A stretch of 64,000 nt of DNA from Tetraselmis striata. Its lineage: Eukaryota; Chlorophyta; Chlorodendrophyceae; Chlorodendrales; Chlorodendraceae. Location: assembly GCA_006384855.1 (NCBI GenBank), contig VCJN01001758.1:286561-350560 (forward strand). The letters are read 5' to 3'. Below are positions 34,866 to 46,450 of the stretch, one piece after another. The number at the start of each line of letters is the position of its first letter. The first letter of the stretch is position 1. Made by a program: the position numbers and the translations under genes. The notes beneath the pieces are model-generated. The model was not told where the DNA came from and did not search any database. It saw nothing but the letters and a program-made list of their open reading frames with translations.

Positions 34866-37800
34866 ATGACGGCGGAAAAGGCGCCGACGGCCAAGGTCCA
34901 GACCAGGCATGGGAAGGGTCGCGTGAAGCCACGTGCATCGCAGTTGGAGCGCGGGGAGACGACCCCGCCTCTGCGCCTTGCCGCAGTCGCTCACTGGTGG
35001 GTGAAGCAGGGTGGCGCGAAATCGTCTGGAAAACCTCGCCGCCCGGTGGCAGTGCCTTCGGCGACGGCCGCGTGGACTGCGAAGTCACCTTGCCGTGCAA
35101 ATACTGCAGAATACGCTGACCCTTCATGCTCCCTTCATTCGGTGCAGTGACTCCGCGCATGGCGAGCGCGAAGGCGACCCTGCCCCCAGATTCGCCAAGT
35201 CTCTGATCGCTGGATGGCTGGACAGGCTGCACATCAACACGCCAGCGAAAGAGACGAAGGTCAGATGCGAGCTCAGAATGGGACGGCCTGTCCACATGGC
35301 CGAGTGCGAGCTGGTACAGAAAGTGGCGAATGTTTGGTCCTTGGAGCACCTGGTAAGGAGCCAACACACAAGTAATGACGAGCGATAGCAAAGAAGCAAA
35401 TGGGCGAACACGAAGCTCGTGCTGCCACCCGATGCTCAGTATTCTCATGTTCATGTGTTCGCGCTCCTCCGAAACAGCATGACAAGCTCGAGGGGCTCAA
35501 CGCCTCGCTGGAGGTGCTCTGCTCGGAGGGCAAGGTGAACCGCTTCATGAGCGCTGACGACTCGAAGAACATCTACGGCAACCAGTACCACGTCCGGGAG
35601 CCAGAGACACGCAAGCTCAAGATGGGGTTCAAGGAGTTTGCGGACTGTGTGCGACTGTGGCAAGAAGACACGCTGTTCGTCTCGGTGATGACACCGCCGT
35701 GCAGCCTCTCGCCCCCCAGCCTCTACCGGCTTATCATCTAGACACCGGCTGCACTGCTGCCATGGTGCCACAATACACTGCCCGAGATGATGGCATTCAC
35801 TGACCCACCAAGAAGCCGTCATTTGGCCGGAGTGCACCGTAGAATTAAATACGGTCCGCGAGGCCAAAAAAAAATGAATTGTTCTGCACCTTAGTCGGAA
35901 TACTCGTGTTTTCTTCGTTCTTTATTCTGACCTAATTCTTCGTTTTAATAGATTTTCCTCTTCTGTAGTTTTCTTTTTTTTTTTTGGGGGGGGGGGGGGG
36001 GGGGGCGGACGTTATTTATCCGCAGACCGTTTGTGTTTGTTCCGTAACTGTCTGTCACCACACCGCTGCGCTTGTGTTTTGCATACTTCAGGCAGAGAAT
36101 GGTGCTCCTCAGTCGCCCATGATCTTCCAGTGCGGGCACTGACATGTGCATGTGCTCTTGACCGCAGGAGCCCCTCGTGGCGTGGGATGCCGCCGCCGAA
36201 GACGCCGCCTCCCGACCCGCCCAGGACTGCCTCCGCCTTGCTGAGATGGTCAAGCCGGCGCTCGCGAAGGAAATAAAGGTACGGACCGTGCGACCCTGTG
36301 GCTTGCTTGCCCTGCTGCGCGGATGTCCCGACGCGTGTGGCCTCTGCCTCGCAGCACTGCATCAATTGGGAGTGGCTCGACAGCCTCCGGCCGTTCGGAA
36401 AGCTCGGGAGGCTCAGCCACATGAACCTGCAGGTATGCACGCTGCACTGCTGCCTCGCGCCATGCCGCCGGATGCCCTGCCTGCATTCCGCGGAATCCTG
36501 CCCAGGCCCGGCAATGACCCCTCCGTATCGCTGCACGCCCAGGTGATGGGCATGAACAGCCTGGTGCCCCTAAAGTACGACCTGCAAGACCGCCTCCTGT
36601 GCCAGGTAGGCGCTGCCCACACCCCTCGGTGTGCTGGCGGATCACGGGCACCTGCTCAATCTTGTCTGCAAAGTGGGGTCCGTTGCCATCGGGGGACGCC
36701 TGCTTGGCGTCCTCGCCTGAGCAGCAAGGCGCTGTTCTCTCAGGTCCGCGGGCGGACTCGCTGCCTCCTCGTGTCACCCGCCCACGCGCTGCACGGCCTC
36801 TACCCTTTCCCCGTCCACCATGCCTACGACACCTTCTCGATGATCGACACCGAGGCCATCGACACCACCCTTTGGCCGGGTGCGGACAAGGTGCGGAACA
36901 AAAGGCCGCTCGCCCTGCCCGGCCCTCCCCGCACGCTGTCTCCCCTTCTCATGCAGGGGGCAGCTATTGCCCCACTATATATATATATATATATATATAC
37001 ATACTCTAAATATATATATCATGAGTCTCAGCTGCGCCTTTGCTGCGCACCCTGACGGCACGGGGTATGCCGTTGCACTGTGAGTGGGCCGGCAGACTGA
37101 GACCGCCATTTCCGCCATCATGGGCGGTGCGCAGGTGGAGGGCATGCAGTGCATCCTGCAGCCAGGGGACACCCTCTTCATCCCAGAGTACTGGTGCGCC
37201 TACCTCCGGTCCTTTACTAGACAAGAGCCCCTCCCCCCTCCTCCCCCCCCCCCCCCCCCCCGCGCCATGAAATCCGGCTCACTGCTCACTGGTGCTGCTG
37301 CAGGACGGTGGCGCTCCACAGCCTGGAGCCTGAAAACGTCTGCCTGGATTTCCGCCTCGGTTTCCGTTGGAGATCGGCGGACGCCGCGGAAATACAGGTC
37401 CCCCCCAACCCCTCCTCTCAAACCCCCTTGAAATTATGTAATCATTAATTCTTATTTACAAATATATACGTTTATACTTTAAACCGGAACAATGAGTAAG
37501 GACATCACAAGAGTAAGGACTTCGTTTCCTGGTGAAAGTATCAATGGTCTATCATATAAACTCATTGAACTACAGCCCCTCCCCCCCCCCCCCCCTTCCC
37601 TAGCACGCTCTCCAGTGGAGGCTCTACTTGCACAATAACGCCGCAGCGCCGCAGTAGAGGGCTTCTACACAGCCGCAGCAGCTCGGTGCCGGACACTCCT
37701 GCGTCTGGGTACGCACTGACGGCAGCGGCACAGCAGCCACGCACGTACGGATGTTCACAGTCCCCGCAGGGCAAGCCACCCCCTGCGAGCACAACTGCAC

Positions 37801-40084
37801 AAACAGAAACGGCAAACCGACTGGCGATGGGCAAACCGACTGACGACCCTCTGACCAACGGAGTATGCACATAACATGCAAATACAAACAAACGGTCTGC
37901 GGAGGAATAGCGTTCTCGATCCCTCTCGGCGAAGAGGAAAACCTATTCAAACGGAGGAATAACTCAGAATGAAGCCCGAATACAGCACGGATATCCCGAT
38001 GCGAATGTGCGAAACGTTTTTTGGCCTCGCGGACCGTATTTAATTCGACGAGACATACATACATACATGCATGCAGTAATATATCCCATATGACAAATAA
38101 TGCTATCTCCTATGAAGCGTACACAGTCTTCTCAGCCTTTAAACGGATGGATTTGGTGTCGACCCGGCCCATGGCCAAGCGGGACATCCCGCGGGGGCCT
38201 AATTGGGCGCGGCTTGCTTGATAGCTTCCGGTGCTTGCCCCGAATCTTGTGCAGGTGCGTCTGCGTCGGGGATGGGTTAGCCTCGTTCACGTTGGTGACA
38301 CCGTTACCGTACAGATGGCAAGCGCCGGCGATGGTCGGGCCGTGCGCGCCCATGGTTGCGGGGCAGACTCGGCGGGGTTCACTAGGAGATGGCACGACAC
38401 TAGCCTGCGAATTACGGCCACTTCGCATCGCACATATACACTGAACACAATGTATACAATCCAATCCATCTTTCTAGATAAAAAAGGATGAGTTTTGGTA
38501 TAACACACCGTTTCTTCAAAAACCAGCGTATGCTAATGGGCACCCGCCTGCCTGCCTGCCTGCGGGGGGGGTGACCGCAGGTGGCGCGTTGCGTGGAGCA
38601 GTATGTGGCGGACCTGGAGGGCGTGGAGGAGGTGAAGCACTGGCTGGGCGTCATAGGTGACGGCGCCCCCATGTGCCTGCGGGAGAGCTCCGTAGTCTGG
38701 GCCGCTTTCACACTGCGCCCCTGCGCGGCCCGCGGGCATTATGGCGGGGCGCTGAGGCTGACGGGCCGGCGTGCGACCTGCCCGTTGTGGACTCAGCCCG
38801 GGATGAGGAGCTGGAGTGCACCGACCCCGGGACGCTGCGGGGCTTCTACAGGATCGACCTTGTGCAGGTGAGGGCGGCTGCCTGTTCTCGGGGGCAGGGA
38901 ACAGGCAGCACCTGGTAGGTTCTGACAGTTTCTGGGAATTGTAGGACTTTAGGGATTGAACCCTAAAATCATAAAACCCTAAAGCCAGGAAGCTGCTGCC
39001 AAGTTGCGCCTCCTGCTTGAGGCGTGTTTGCATCTGCTGACCCCCCCCCCCCCCCCCTCTCCTCCTCCCTCCCTCCATCCTCCCTTCTCAGTTGGTGCGC
39101 GATGAAGTGGAGGAGAACCTCGGGAAGAAGGCGTACGCGGAGTTCCTGACCGCCATGTGCGAGGGCCGCCTGAACCCGACCACCTGGCTGAACAAGGTAC
39201 GGGGGCAGCGCGTCCTTGTGCGCGCGCTCCGCCGCCGGCGAGCCATCCATCCGCCAGCGCTCGACCCCTTTCCCAGTTTACTGCCTTCCCTTTGCCCTTG
39301 CCCTGCCTGAGAGCCACAAAAGGGTGATGGCCGCTGAGCCCCTTGTCCCCCTTCCCGCCCAGAACTTCCGCGAGCCGCTCTACCTCCTGGACGAGCCTGT
39401 GTGGCTCGAGGTAGGATCCGCCCGCCGGGCATTTTCCCAGTCACAAAGTGGGCAACGCAATGCTACGGGGGCACCTTTGGTTTGCTACGAGGCGGGTATA
39501 CCGAAGGCTGTCCTAGAGCTTTTTCTGGCCGACGCGTAGTTCCAGACATATTTTTGGGGGGGAATGGAGCACGGGTCAGACTAGAAAGTCGGAAATTTCG
39601 CTTCGAATGGTGCTGTGCATCTGCCGAGATTCGAAGGAATTTGAGGAATCCGAAATTGGGCGAAAGGCCGATTTCCGACCGAATGCTATAATTGAAATGG
39701 ATGCATAGCATCCGCGGATAGATCGCAAATAACATGCACATTTAACTTTATATTAAAGTTGGAAAATATCGATGTTTCGGACCGCGCAACCTTATTGTTC
39801 CCAGTATCGTCGTAGTTTCAGTATTCAGTAGATCTGCAGTATTTTATATTTGTTGCGACTACCCGGTATCGTACCCGAACCGTATTAAATTCTCATCCGC
39901 GTACCGGTACGGGGAGTCGTGAAAAGTCGTATAAGGATCCGTACTTATTCCGGGATGTCATACGGAAGGAAAAATCGTCACCGTCCGAATTTGGCGCGGT
40001 GGCACGCTCTAGGACACCCTTTGCAAGGAGGTAGCTTTTGATAGCCGCCCTCTATCCGTGAATGACACACTGCGAGAGAGTATC

Positions 40085-40124
<40 letters not shown>

Positions 40125-40831
40125 GTATATGTATATGTATATATACACCGTGAGAATATTTCCTCACACCCTTCGGTATACCCGCCTCGCACCCGCAGCA
40201 GCAGTTGCACTTTCATGGGCAGCATGTCCCCCAGCCCGCCTTCCACCTGACCGCCTCTCTGTTTGGCGTCCACCCACGCACTCGAAGCATCATGTCAACT
40301 GCGGAGCTCTGTGGAATATAAATTGAAATCCCCTGCAACTTTATTCCCGGGCGGACCAGGCCAGCTGCCGTACGGCCGGGCTGCGTCAACCCGCATAGGG
40401 TTGGCCGTAGGCCGTAGCATGCAGCCCTCTGAAGGCCAAGCCCCTAATCAACGGGGCGCCCGAGCTCTGCAGTTCAGTTGGCCCCCCGTTCCCAGCCTAA
40501 CAGGCAGTGACTGGTTGCACTCTGCTGGTCGGCCGCAGGACAATCGCACCGAGGAGGAGAAGAAGTATCCGCAATTCTTCCGGAAGGATCTGGAAGGTGC
40601 CCCCCCCCCCCCCCCCGGGAGGCGCCAAAACTAACGTCACTCTGTTTGCCACTTGACTCCCCATTGACTCGTGGCTAAACCCGGCTTGCCCCATTAAAAC
40701 GCCCACTCCCTCCGGCTGACATTCCTCAACTGCGCCCCACCTGCCCTGCTCCCTTCGCAGCGAAAGGCTGGACGGTGCAGAAGTCAGAGAGCACCCTGGC
40801 CATCCCAGGCTACAACGCCCCTGCGCAGTAG
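34866..40831 (+). CDS. Cupin_8/JmjC-like protein, iron ligands apparently lost
   Basis: Fifteen exons, about 544 aa: 34866-34996, 35148-35352, 35478-35684, 36168-36278, 36355-36432, 36543-36605, 36744-36890, 37135-37193, 37304-37397, 38581-38656, 38686-38867, 39092-39196, 39363-39410, 40539-40596, 40761-40831. Exon 1 and the start of exon 11 are the least certain. The fold is recognisable from HCINWEWLDSLRPFGKLGRL, GRTRCLLVSPAHALHGLYPF, PVHHAYDTFSMID and CILQPGDTLFIPEYW, the pattern of FIH/JMJD5-like 2-oxoglutarate oxygenases. Where active members have H-x-D, this protein has PLKYDLQDRLL (Lys for His). The His usually following the tryptophans near FIPEYW is replaced by Thr in this splice model. 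A C-terminal helical region of about 180 residues follows. It is probably a non-catalytic cupin or a hydroxylase with altered metal binding. Confidence 0.75.
35836..36050 (+). repeat. Interspersed repeat, copy 1 (intron 3 of cupin gene)
   Basis: Begins near AATTAAATACGGTCCGCGAG and shares with 37830-38050 (reverse complement) the words CCGCGAGGCCAAAAAA, TAGATTTTCCTCTTC (TAGGTTTTCCTCTTC in the partner) and CCGCAGACCGTTTGT. It contains a poly(G) tract at about 35985-36005. Confidence 0.7.
37830..38050 (-). repeat. Interspersed repeat, copy 2, inverted (intron 9 of cupin gene)
   Basis: Reverse-complement relative of 35836-36050, diverged by small indels. The two copies lie about 2 kb apart in inverted orientation within one transcription unit. 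Confidence 0.7.
39483..40190. mobile_element. Small inverted-repeat element(s) in cupin intron 13
   Basis: TGTCCTAGAGC near 39507-39518 is mirrored by GCTCTAGGACA near 40007-40017, with looser matching outward (GCTACGAGG / CCTCCTTGC...). A longer perfect inverted pair, GAGGCGGGTATACCGAAGG at about 39490-39508 and its complement at about 40169-40187, brackets a larger unit including (TA)n at 40085-40122. No ORF. A MITE-like structure, possibly nested. Target duplications are not clear. Confidence 0.55.
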
Positions 40832-41520
40832 ACACCGCCGGAGGCAGCACCGCCTCATGAGCTACACACGCAAGAGCAGCGCCGCATGTAAAGCATCCCG
40901 CATGGAAGGCACGTGAGCAAGACAGACAGAGCAAAGCGTAGATGGCTCACAGAGGAGGCCGGGGGGGAGGGGGGGGGGGGTGAAAATCGGAGAGGAATCG
41001 GCCGGCGGACCGCAAGACGGTGTCCGCAGCCCATGGCAGGCCCTCAGAACAAACTCAGTCTGGGCGGTGGAGAGCACCGAGTCAGCACGTAGTGATTCAA
41101 TTTCAATGAACAAAGGAAGCACAGAGACAAAGGAGCATGTCCACGGCAATTGCGCACTTGTCGCGTCAGAGGCGTGCCGAGTCGTGCCACCGCCTCTGCG
41201 GCGCACAGAAAGTGGCTCCGTTGCCCCAGAGATGCTCCGACGGATGGTGGCTTCTGTCCATTAGATTGGGGTACCGCAACAACTTCGCCGCTACAGGGAT
41301 GATTATACATACATGATGTGCGCGGGTGCTGCTTTTTGCAGGAGGGGGCCAGATCCATGTTAGCCACCCCCAGCCCCCCTCCTATGGGAGATGTGGGGTG
41401 AAGCAAAGAGGCCCAGCGCCGTTGCTTGGTTATGGCTTTATTGCTAGGGCATGGCAGTACACGTGGCCTTCTTGGGCACTGCGGCAGGATGGAGCCTCCC
41501 GCTGCTGCCGGTAGGTAGCA
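40832..41520. other. Intergenic, between convergent cupin and RbcX genes
   Basis: No gene recognised; should hold both 3' UTRs. A poly(G) tract lies at about 40961-40980. Confidence 0.5.
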
Positions 41521-42773
41521 TCATGTCTCGTCCTCATCCCTCGAGGAATCCCCCTCCGAGTCAACGGAGGCACCAGGCGCGTGTGCCTCCCAGCTGTGCA
41601 TGAGCACGTCTTTAAGCACCTGCCGCACCCCCGGAGCAAGCATGGTCTGTGTCTGGCCATTGCCACCCGCAGGCGCGAGTGGGTATGTAGCATTAACGAA
41701 GTACCGGTACACGACGCGTCCGGCCCGTACCTTCACATTGGCGTTGCTCATGACCGTGTCCCCCTCGCCATTCGCCAGTTTCTGACAGTGGGCAAGCAGC
41801 ACACAATTGAAACCACCGGCAGGCAGGCAGGCAGGCAGGCGTGCGTGCTAATCAAGCTGACATGGCGAGCGCTGCGTACGGCCATCCGCAACCACGCGCC
41901 GGTAACGATCAAGACATCTCGAGGCCGGGGGGCTGAGCCCACCGAAATGTAGCTCTTGAACAGCGACTCCCGGGTTGCCATGACGCGCCTCCCGAGCTCC
42001 GGATCCGACTTCGTGCGCATCGCATGCGCACACATCAATCAGTGCATGCCTCTCATGTGGATGAGAGTGTGTGTGGGTGGGTGTGGGTGTGGGTGTGGGT
42101 GTGGGTGCTCGCGCGCGCATTGCATGCCCTACAAGCGCCCGGCGCACCCCCTTATATGCCCTCACGCCCCCATACCGAGGGTACGGCTGTTGGAGCCAGT
42201 ACCTTCGCGAGCTGCATGCAGTACTGATAGCTCTCCTGCGGCTTGTGCTTCAGGCTGAACTCGTGCAGAGACCTGGTGAGCACAGTGTCAATGAACAAAA
42301 TGCACACAATTGTCACCCCCCCCCCCCCCCCCCCGCTTTCCAATCTCCCCATCTGTAACTTGCGTCCATCTTGTCAGCTACCTTTCGGCGTTGCTACAAA
42401 GTCACCCACAAGACGGAGCCCTTAGGTCAGGGGTCACCTGTGCAGTTGCGAGTCCGTTTCGTACAACTGCTCCAGGACTGTCCGCACCGCCCTGTAGGTG
42501 AACAGGTCGACGAGGTGCTGCGGGGCACCAGCGGCGAAGGCACAGGCGTAAGGCGGCATGTCCCGCCGCGACACGCGAGAACGAGCGACGGCCCGTGCAC
42601 ATACATGGGATACGCAGTGACTACTGGTGTGTGCCCACGGTCCGAGCAAGTCTCCCCACCTCATTGACCTCCTCGAAGTTGTCCTGTTGATGGAACGAAT
42701 CCTCGCCCGAAGCGGCTCGCGGTGCCGTCCAGTGGCTCGTGCGGGGCCGGCACGGCGCGCCTGATAGGAGCAT
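41521..42773 (-). CDS. rbcX: RbcX Rubisco assembly chaperone, green/plant type
   Basis: Six exons join in frame (170 aa): 42660-42773, 42438-42517, 42203-42272, 41943-42008, 41731-41781, 41521-41652. The core reads HLVDLFTYRAVRTVLEQLYE, then SLHEFSLKHKPQESYQYC and ELGRRVMATRESLFKSYI. This matches the four-helix RbcX fold and is very close to the plant RbcX form. The first exon (MLLSGAPCRPRTSHWTAPRA) is Arg/Ser/Ala-rich and acid-poor, as in a chloroplast transit peptide. RbcX dimers bind the C-terminal tail of newly folded RbcL and help assemble the RbcL8 core in the chloroplast. The last exons add an extension ending in a Ser/Asp/Glu-rich tail (DSEGDSSRDEDET). Introns hold a (GTGTGG)n run (42066-42108) and a poly(C) tract (42317-42334). 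Confidence 0.88.
41818..41842. repeat. (GGCA)n microsatellite
   Basis: About six GGCA units in an RbcX intron, followed by GCGTGCGTGC. Confidence 0.85.
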
Positions 42774-43410
42774 CGACCGGTGAGACCACCCACCGCGGCA
42801 AGAGTTGGCGACGGTGCCGGTACCGCCCCCCGTGCCGCGGGGCCGACTGGGCGGTGTGCTCCGGGCGGCACGTCGGGCAGCTGCCTCGCTGGTATTCGGC
42901 GCGCCCCACATAGCGCCTGATGATCGGCTACTACCGCCGCCGCCGACCGACTCCCTCCCGTGCGCACGCCGCGAGAAGCGCATCCTGGCGACCTAGGTTT
43001 CGGGGTGGAGCTGTCCGCAGGGGCCAACTTGGTCAGTCGCGCCTCAAGTTGGTCGCCCTGCGTACTGAACCGTCTGGGATGGAGTTCGTTCAAATACGAA
43101 AGAGTATTAGCGGCATCGATTTCAAGCCAGAAGCGCATCCCCTCGCAGATGCTCGCATGGAGCGACTGCTACGTTTACCTTTGCTGTACGTTACAGCTGT
43201 CGTTAGCTAGTACTGCTTTCTGTGCGAGTATGTTAAAGCACTGGTGTAAGAAAAATAATTTACCGTCACTACACGGGTTATGACGGGTACGGGTCCTGGT
43301 GGCAGCGTCCGGTCAATGAAGTTGATGTGAACTGCAAAAATGCTAGCAGCAACAAATCCACCGCTAAAAGCAGTAAACCTTCCTGGTGCTACACTTGTGC
43401 TAAAGACATC
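42774..43410. other. Upstream of RbcX
   Basis: Presumed RbcX promoter, then diverged sequence leading into a LINE copy. No gene recognised. Confidence 0.4.
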
Positions 43411-43807
43411 ATGGTCATGTCGGAGTATACGGGCATGGTCTTTGATGCAGAGATGAGTGAGGTAAGCAAGGGCGGGGGTGCGCCGCAGTGTGCGAGTTGT
43501 CGCATATGCTTGGCCGCGGCGGATCGGGGTGCCCTCCCATCGCGGGGCACCCGGTGCACCTCCCGGGCTCACCAAGAGGCCTTACTCGCAAGAGATATCC
43601 TCGGGGTTCCGAGCTCGATGGCGGCTTGAGAGCGTGCTCGCTGCCTCACCAGACGGGCGGGCGCAGATTCGTCCACCATCCCGTTGCCGAAGCTGCACGG
43701 ACAGCACTTCCGTGGATCACCCTCGCACACATGTGCGCGCGTGGCCCGGGCTCTGAACCGTGCGCGCATCACTCATTCATCCCGCTTTTCGGCGGCTTGC
43801 TGTGTTG
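43411..43807 (+). mobile_element. LINE fragment lacking its 3' end, at the left edge of the viral segment
   Basis: Parallels 33125-33510: ATGTCGGAGTA(T/C)ACGGGC, the GGATCGGGGTGCCCTC block, GCTCACCA(A/G)GAGGCCTT and the (C/A)GCATCACTCATTCATCCCGC tail. The match stops after GGCGGCTTGCTGTGTTG at about 43807, where unrelated GC-rich viral-type sequence starts. The 3' terminus seen in other copies is missing. Confidence 0.7.
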
Positions 43808-43828
43808 CTGCGCGGCCTCTCTCGCCGA

Positions 43829-44288
43829 TCACGGCGGGACCAACGTGACGCCCGCGCCGCTGCGCGGCCCGTGGCTCCACACCAACGCAAGGCCGACCGC
43901 CACCTTGTAGCGCTTGCCCCGCACTAGCGGGGTTTTCGGTTGGAAGTCCTTGTGCGTCTTGACGGTGAAAAGCGGCCGTGCTTCACGAGCGGCACCCACT
44001 CCGTCGCGGGGGTCGTGAAGGTGATCGCTTGCTGCAGCATATCTTGAGCATGGCCCGGTCCACGTCCTCCATCGGCTCCGGATCGTCAAGCACAAAGGAG
44101 TACGCCCAAAGGCTCGCGTTTGCTTTGTTGGTGTCGAGCACGCCGCTCAGGAGCATGTTGTCAATGACGACCAACAAGCGTATATTGGCCGGCATGTCCT
44201 CTGCGTCGGTGACCAGCGGGTAGGTCCTTATCGGCCCAAACAAGAGCGGGTACTCGGAGAGCCGGCGGTTGCCGGGGATGAGGGCCAT
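43829..44288 (-). pseudogene. Unassigned viral-type gene, frameshifted
   Basis: Starts at the ATG at 44288 (MALIPGNRRLSEYPLLFG). The acidic LLSGVLDTNKANASLWAY segment follows; the continuation RPLFTVKTHKDFQPKTPLV...GKRYKVAVGLALVWSHGP lies in another frame, ending at 43829. The beta-rich, Gly/Pro-punctuated composition could suit a minor capsid (single jelly-roll) protein, but this is only a guess from position and composition. Confidence 0.45.
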
Positions 44289-44582
44289 CGTGTTGTAGAC
44301 GATTAGACGATCACGCGGATGGCCAAGGCGGGCGGCCTTTTTTTTATTCGTGCCGCAGGAACTTGGCGCCGACGGGCAAACGCGATTCTCCGCGTTCGCC
44401 CTTCGGAGTCAGCCGCGGGTGTTGACACCAAGGTTACGCTTTTCGTGTCGTCCCCTGGAAACATCAGCTATTCGCTTGTTTCGACCGAGGCCGCAAGTCG
44501 GTCCTTGCTTGGGTGACAATAGAGACAGTACTTTTTCATTTCTACATCGGGGCGGGGGGGGGGGGGGGGGGGGGGGGGGTAT

Positions 44583-45091
44583 TTGACGAATGTTGGCCGC
44601 ACGCAAACGGGGATCCCTTACTCTCTGAAGAAGACGCCGAGGTTTCCCATCGCCGCACCCCCGTACATCGAGCGGGTATGCTACGCTACCTTCAAGTACC
44701 GTATACACAGCCGAAAACGACATCTACGCCAAGGAGACCATCATTATCGCCGCGCTCCGAGAGTACACCCCCTCCCCCTTCCTTCCAAACCCACTGCCAC
44801 TATCATTGTAGGTTGTACTGGTGGGGCACCTTGTGATGTACAAGAAGCAAGGGAACGTGAGGAACTACCTCGCTCGACACTACTTCCAGGTTGAGGGCAA
44901 GGTCGGCCAATTGGTAGGGAGAAGGGACCATTGCCGAGCGAGGATCGAATCGCGAAGGCCCTCGACCTTGGGAAGGCATGGCAGCAGAGCGAGCTAGGGA
45001 GGTATTACCAAGCCGGCAAGTGCCCCCCTTCTAACGTGAAGTTCAAGGGCGAGGAGGAGGTCTGCGACGGAGGTGACGCCGCACTCTGAAG
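44583..45091 (+). pseudogene. Unassigned viral-type ORF pieces
   Basis: Fragments in different frames read MYKKQGNVRNYLARHYFQVE (from 44836) and then EDRIAKALDLGKAWQQSELG...YYQAGKCPPSNVKFKG, ending at about 45089. They look like one soluble, charged protein broken by at least one frameshift. No family recognised. Confidence 0.35.
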
Positions 45092-45181
45092 CCGCAGGTG
45101 AGTCGCGTTTGTTTTCGCACTTGTTCGATTACACAGCCAACCGCCGCGACAAACCATCAACACGCATACTGACTTTCGCGT

Positions 45182-45607
45182 TTGCTGTGTAGGACCCCTG
45201 CATGCCCAGTCCCTACGTTTGGCTGTAAGCCGATCGTATCGAGCGTTCAGCGCAACAAGGTCGTGTCGCTGCCGCTGGCGGGCACCGCTGCGTCGCCAAA
45301 GCTCCACGGCTTGGTGGGCGTGCTACTGAAGCAACAACCTAAGAGGGCGGGCGGCATCATCAGCAAGTACAACACCAACGCGGTCAAGAATCTGGCCGCC
45401 ACGCAAGCCTTCCCCGGCGACAATGTCGACGAGGGCAATAGCCCGGAGGCCCCGGCCAATAAGGCCAAGCAGCCCGCCAAGCCGGCGGCTGGAGTGCTGG
45501 CCCGGGGCCGGGGTGGTGCTGGGGCCATGGCGGGCGGTGGGGCGTTCGGGTCGAGGGCCGGCCGCAAGGCCGCCGTTGCAGCAATAGCCTGGTGCCCGCC
45601 GCCGTAG
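45182..45607 (+). CDS. Unassigned Ala/Gly/Pro-rich viral-type ORF
   Basis: An open frame ending TAG at 45605-45607 with KVVSLPLAGTAASPKLHG, LLKQQPKRAGGIISKYNT and a low-complexity tail (PANKAKQPAKPAAGVLARGR). No clear ATG lies near its beginning, so the start is unresolved and the ORF may be truncated. The basic, Ala/Pro-rich tail is common in virion proteins but not diagnostic. Confidence 0.4.
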   Translation: MLCRTPACPVPTFGCKPIVSSVQRNKVVSLPLAGTAASPKLHGLVGVLLKQQPKRAGGIISKYNTNAVKNLAATQAFPGDNVDEGNSPEAPANKAKQPAKPAAGVLARGRGGAGAMAGGGAFGSRAGRKAAVAAIAWCPPP

Positions 45608-46450
45608 GTGGCGGTCCCAGCCGAAACCGGATGTAAATAGTTTATTCTGCCCGCCCACTGCCACGCGCCTCGCCGCCCACTGCCGCGTGCTCGATCACAG
45701 GCACTGGCGCTCGCACTATCGCGGATTAGGCCAGAGCGCAACGAGATTGTCGGGCTACTTCTAGACGCATATCCCGCCGAATAGACCACCGCTGATATTG
45801 CGTCGCAATGACGTCTGATATGCGCCTGATGCAATTTATTACGAGTATGTCACGGAATGACGGCAGACGAGTGTCATTATTCTAGTAAGATTACATGTAA
45901 ATACACGGTATTACAGGCTAATTTCAAAGTGGTCCAGGAGCCTATCTAGTGGTCATGTATGCACTGCTTCTCGCTCCTCGTCATCGCGTTGGACAGCCCC
46001 GCGATGCTGGTCGTGAAGAGGGAGATGAGGCACCCGGACACGATGGTCGTCGCGCCCATGGAGTCCGAACGCGAGGTCGGTGAAGTTCGTCTATCCCAGT
46101 GTGAGCGTGAGGAAGACCGCCCTATCGGCGCACGACTTGAAGTGGCGGAACGCGGCGTGATGCATGGCCTTCTGCGCCTTCGAGTTTCTCCGCCATTGCT
46201 AGGTGGTTCTCGATCTTCACGGCGGCATCCAAGCTGCCGCGAGAGTCCGTCGCTGTCCGTTGTCCGGGCGGCGACGGTGGGCGAGTGACCACGGGGCGGC
46301 GGAGTGCGTCGTCCACACCCGTGGCCGACCGGCTGCGCCAAGGGACGGGTTCCTGTGTAAAGTCCGATGTTATCCTCCCGGCGGCCACGGGAATTTCACC
46401 TCTTTTTATCCTCAAGGTATTTCCGCTCACGTGGCCCACTCCGCCGGCTA
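45608..46450. other. Viral-block segment with only broken frames
   Basis: Open minus-strand frames at 45946-46341 and 46122-46439 overlap and swap in coding character (SGCLISLFTTSIAGLSNAMT; AAVKIENHLAMAEKLEGAEG). This suggests a frameshifted minus-strand gene; no family was recognised. Confidence 0.35.

Noticed and set aside
45247..45834. 195-codon minus-strand ORF in the left viral block
   Set aside because: Antisense shadow of the Ala/Gly/Pro-rich plus-strand ORF.
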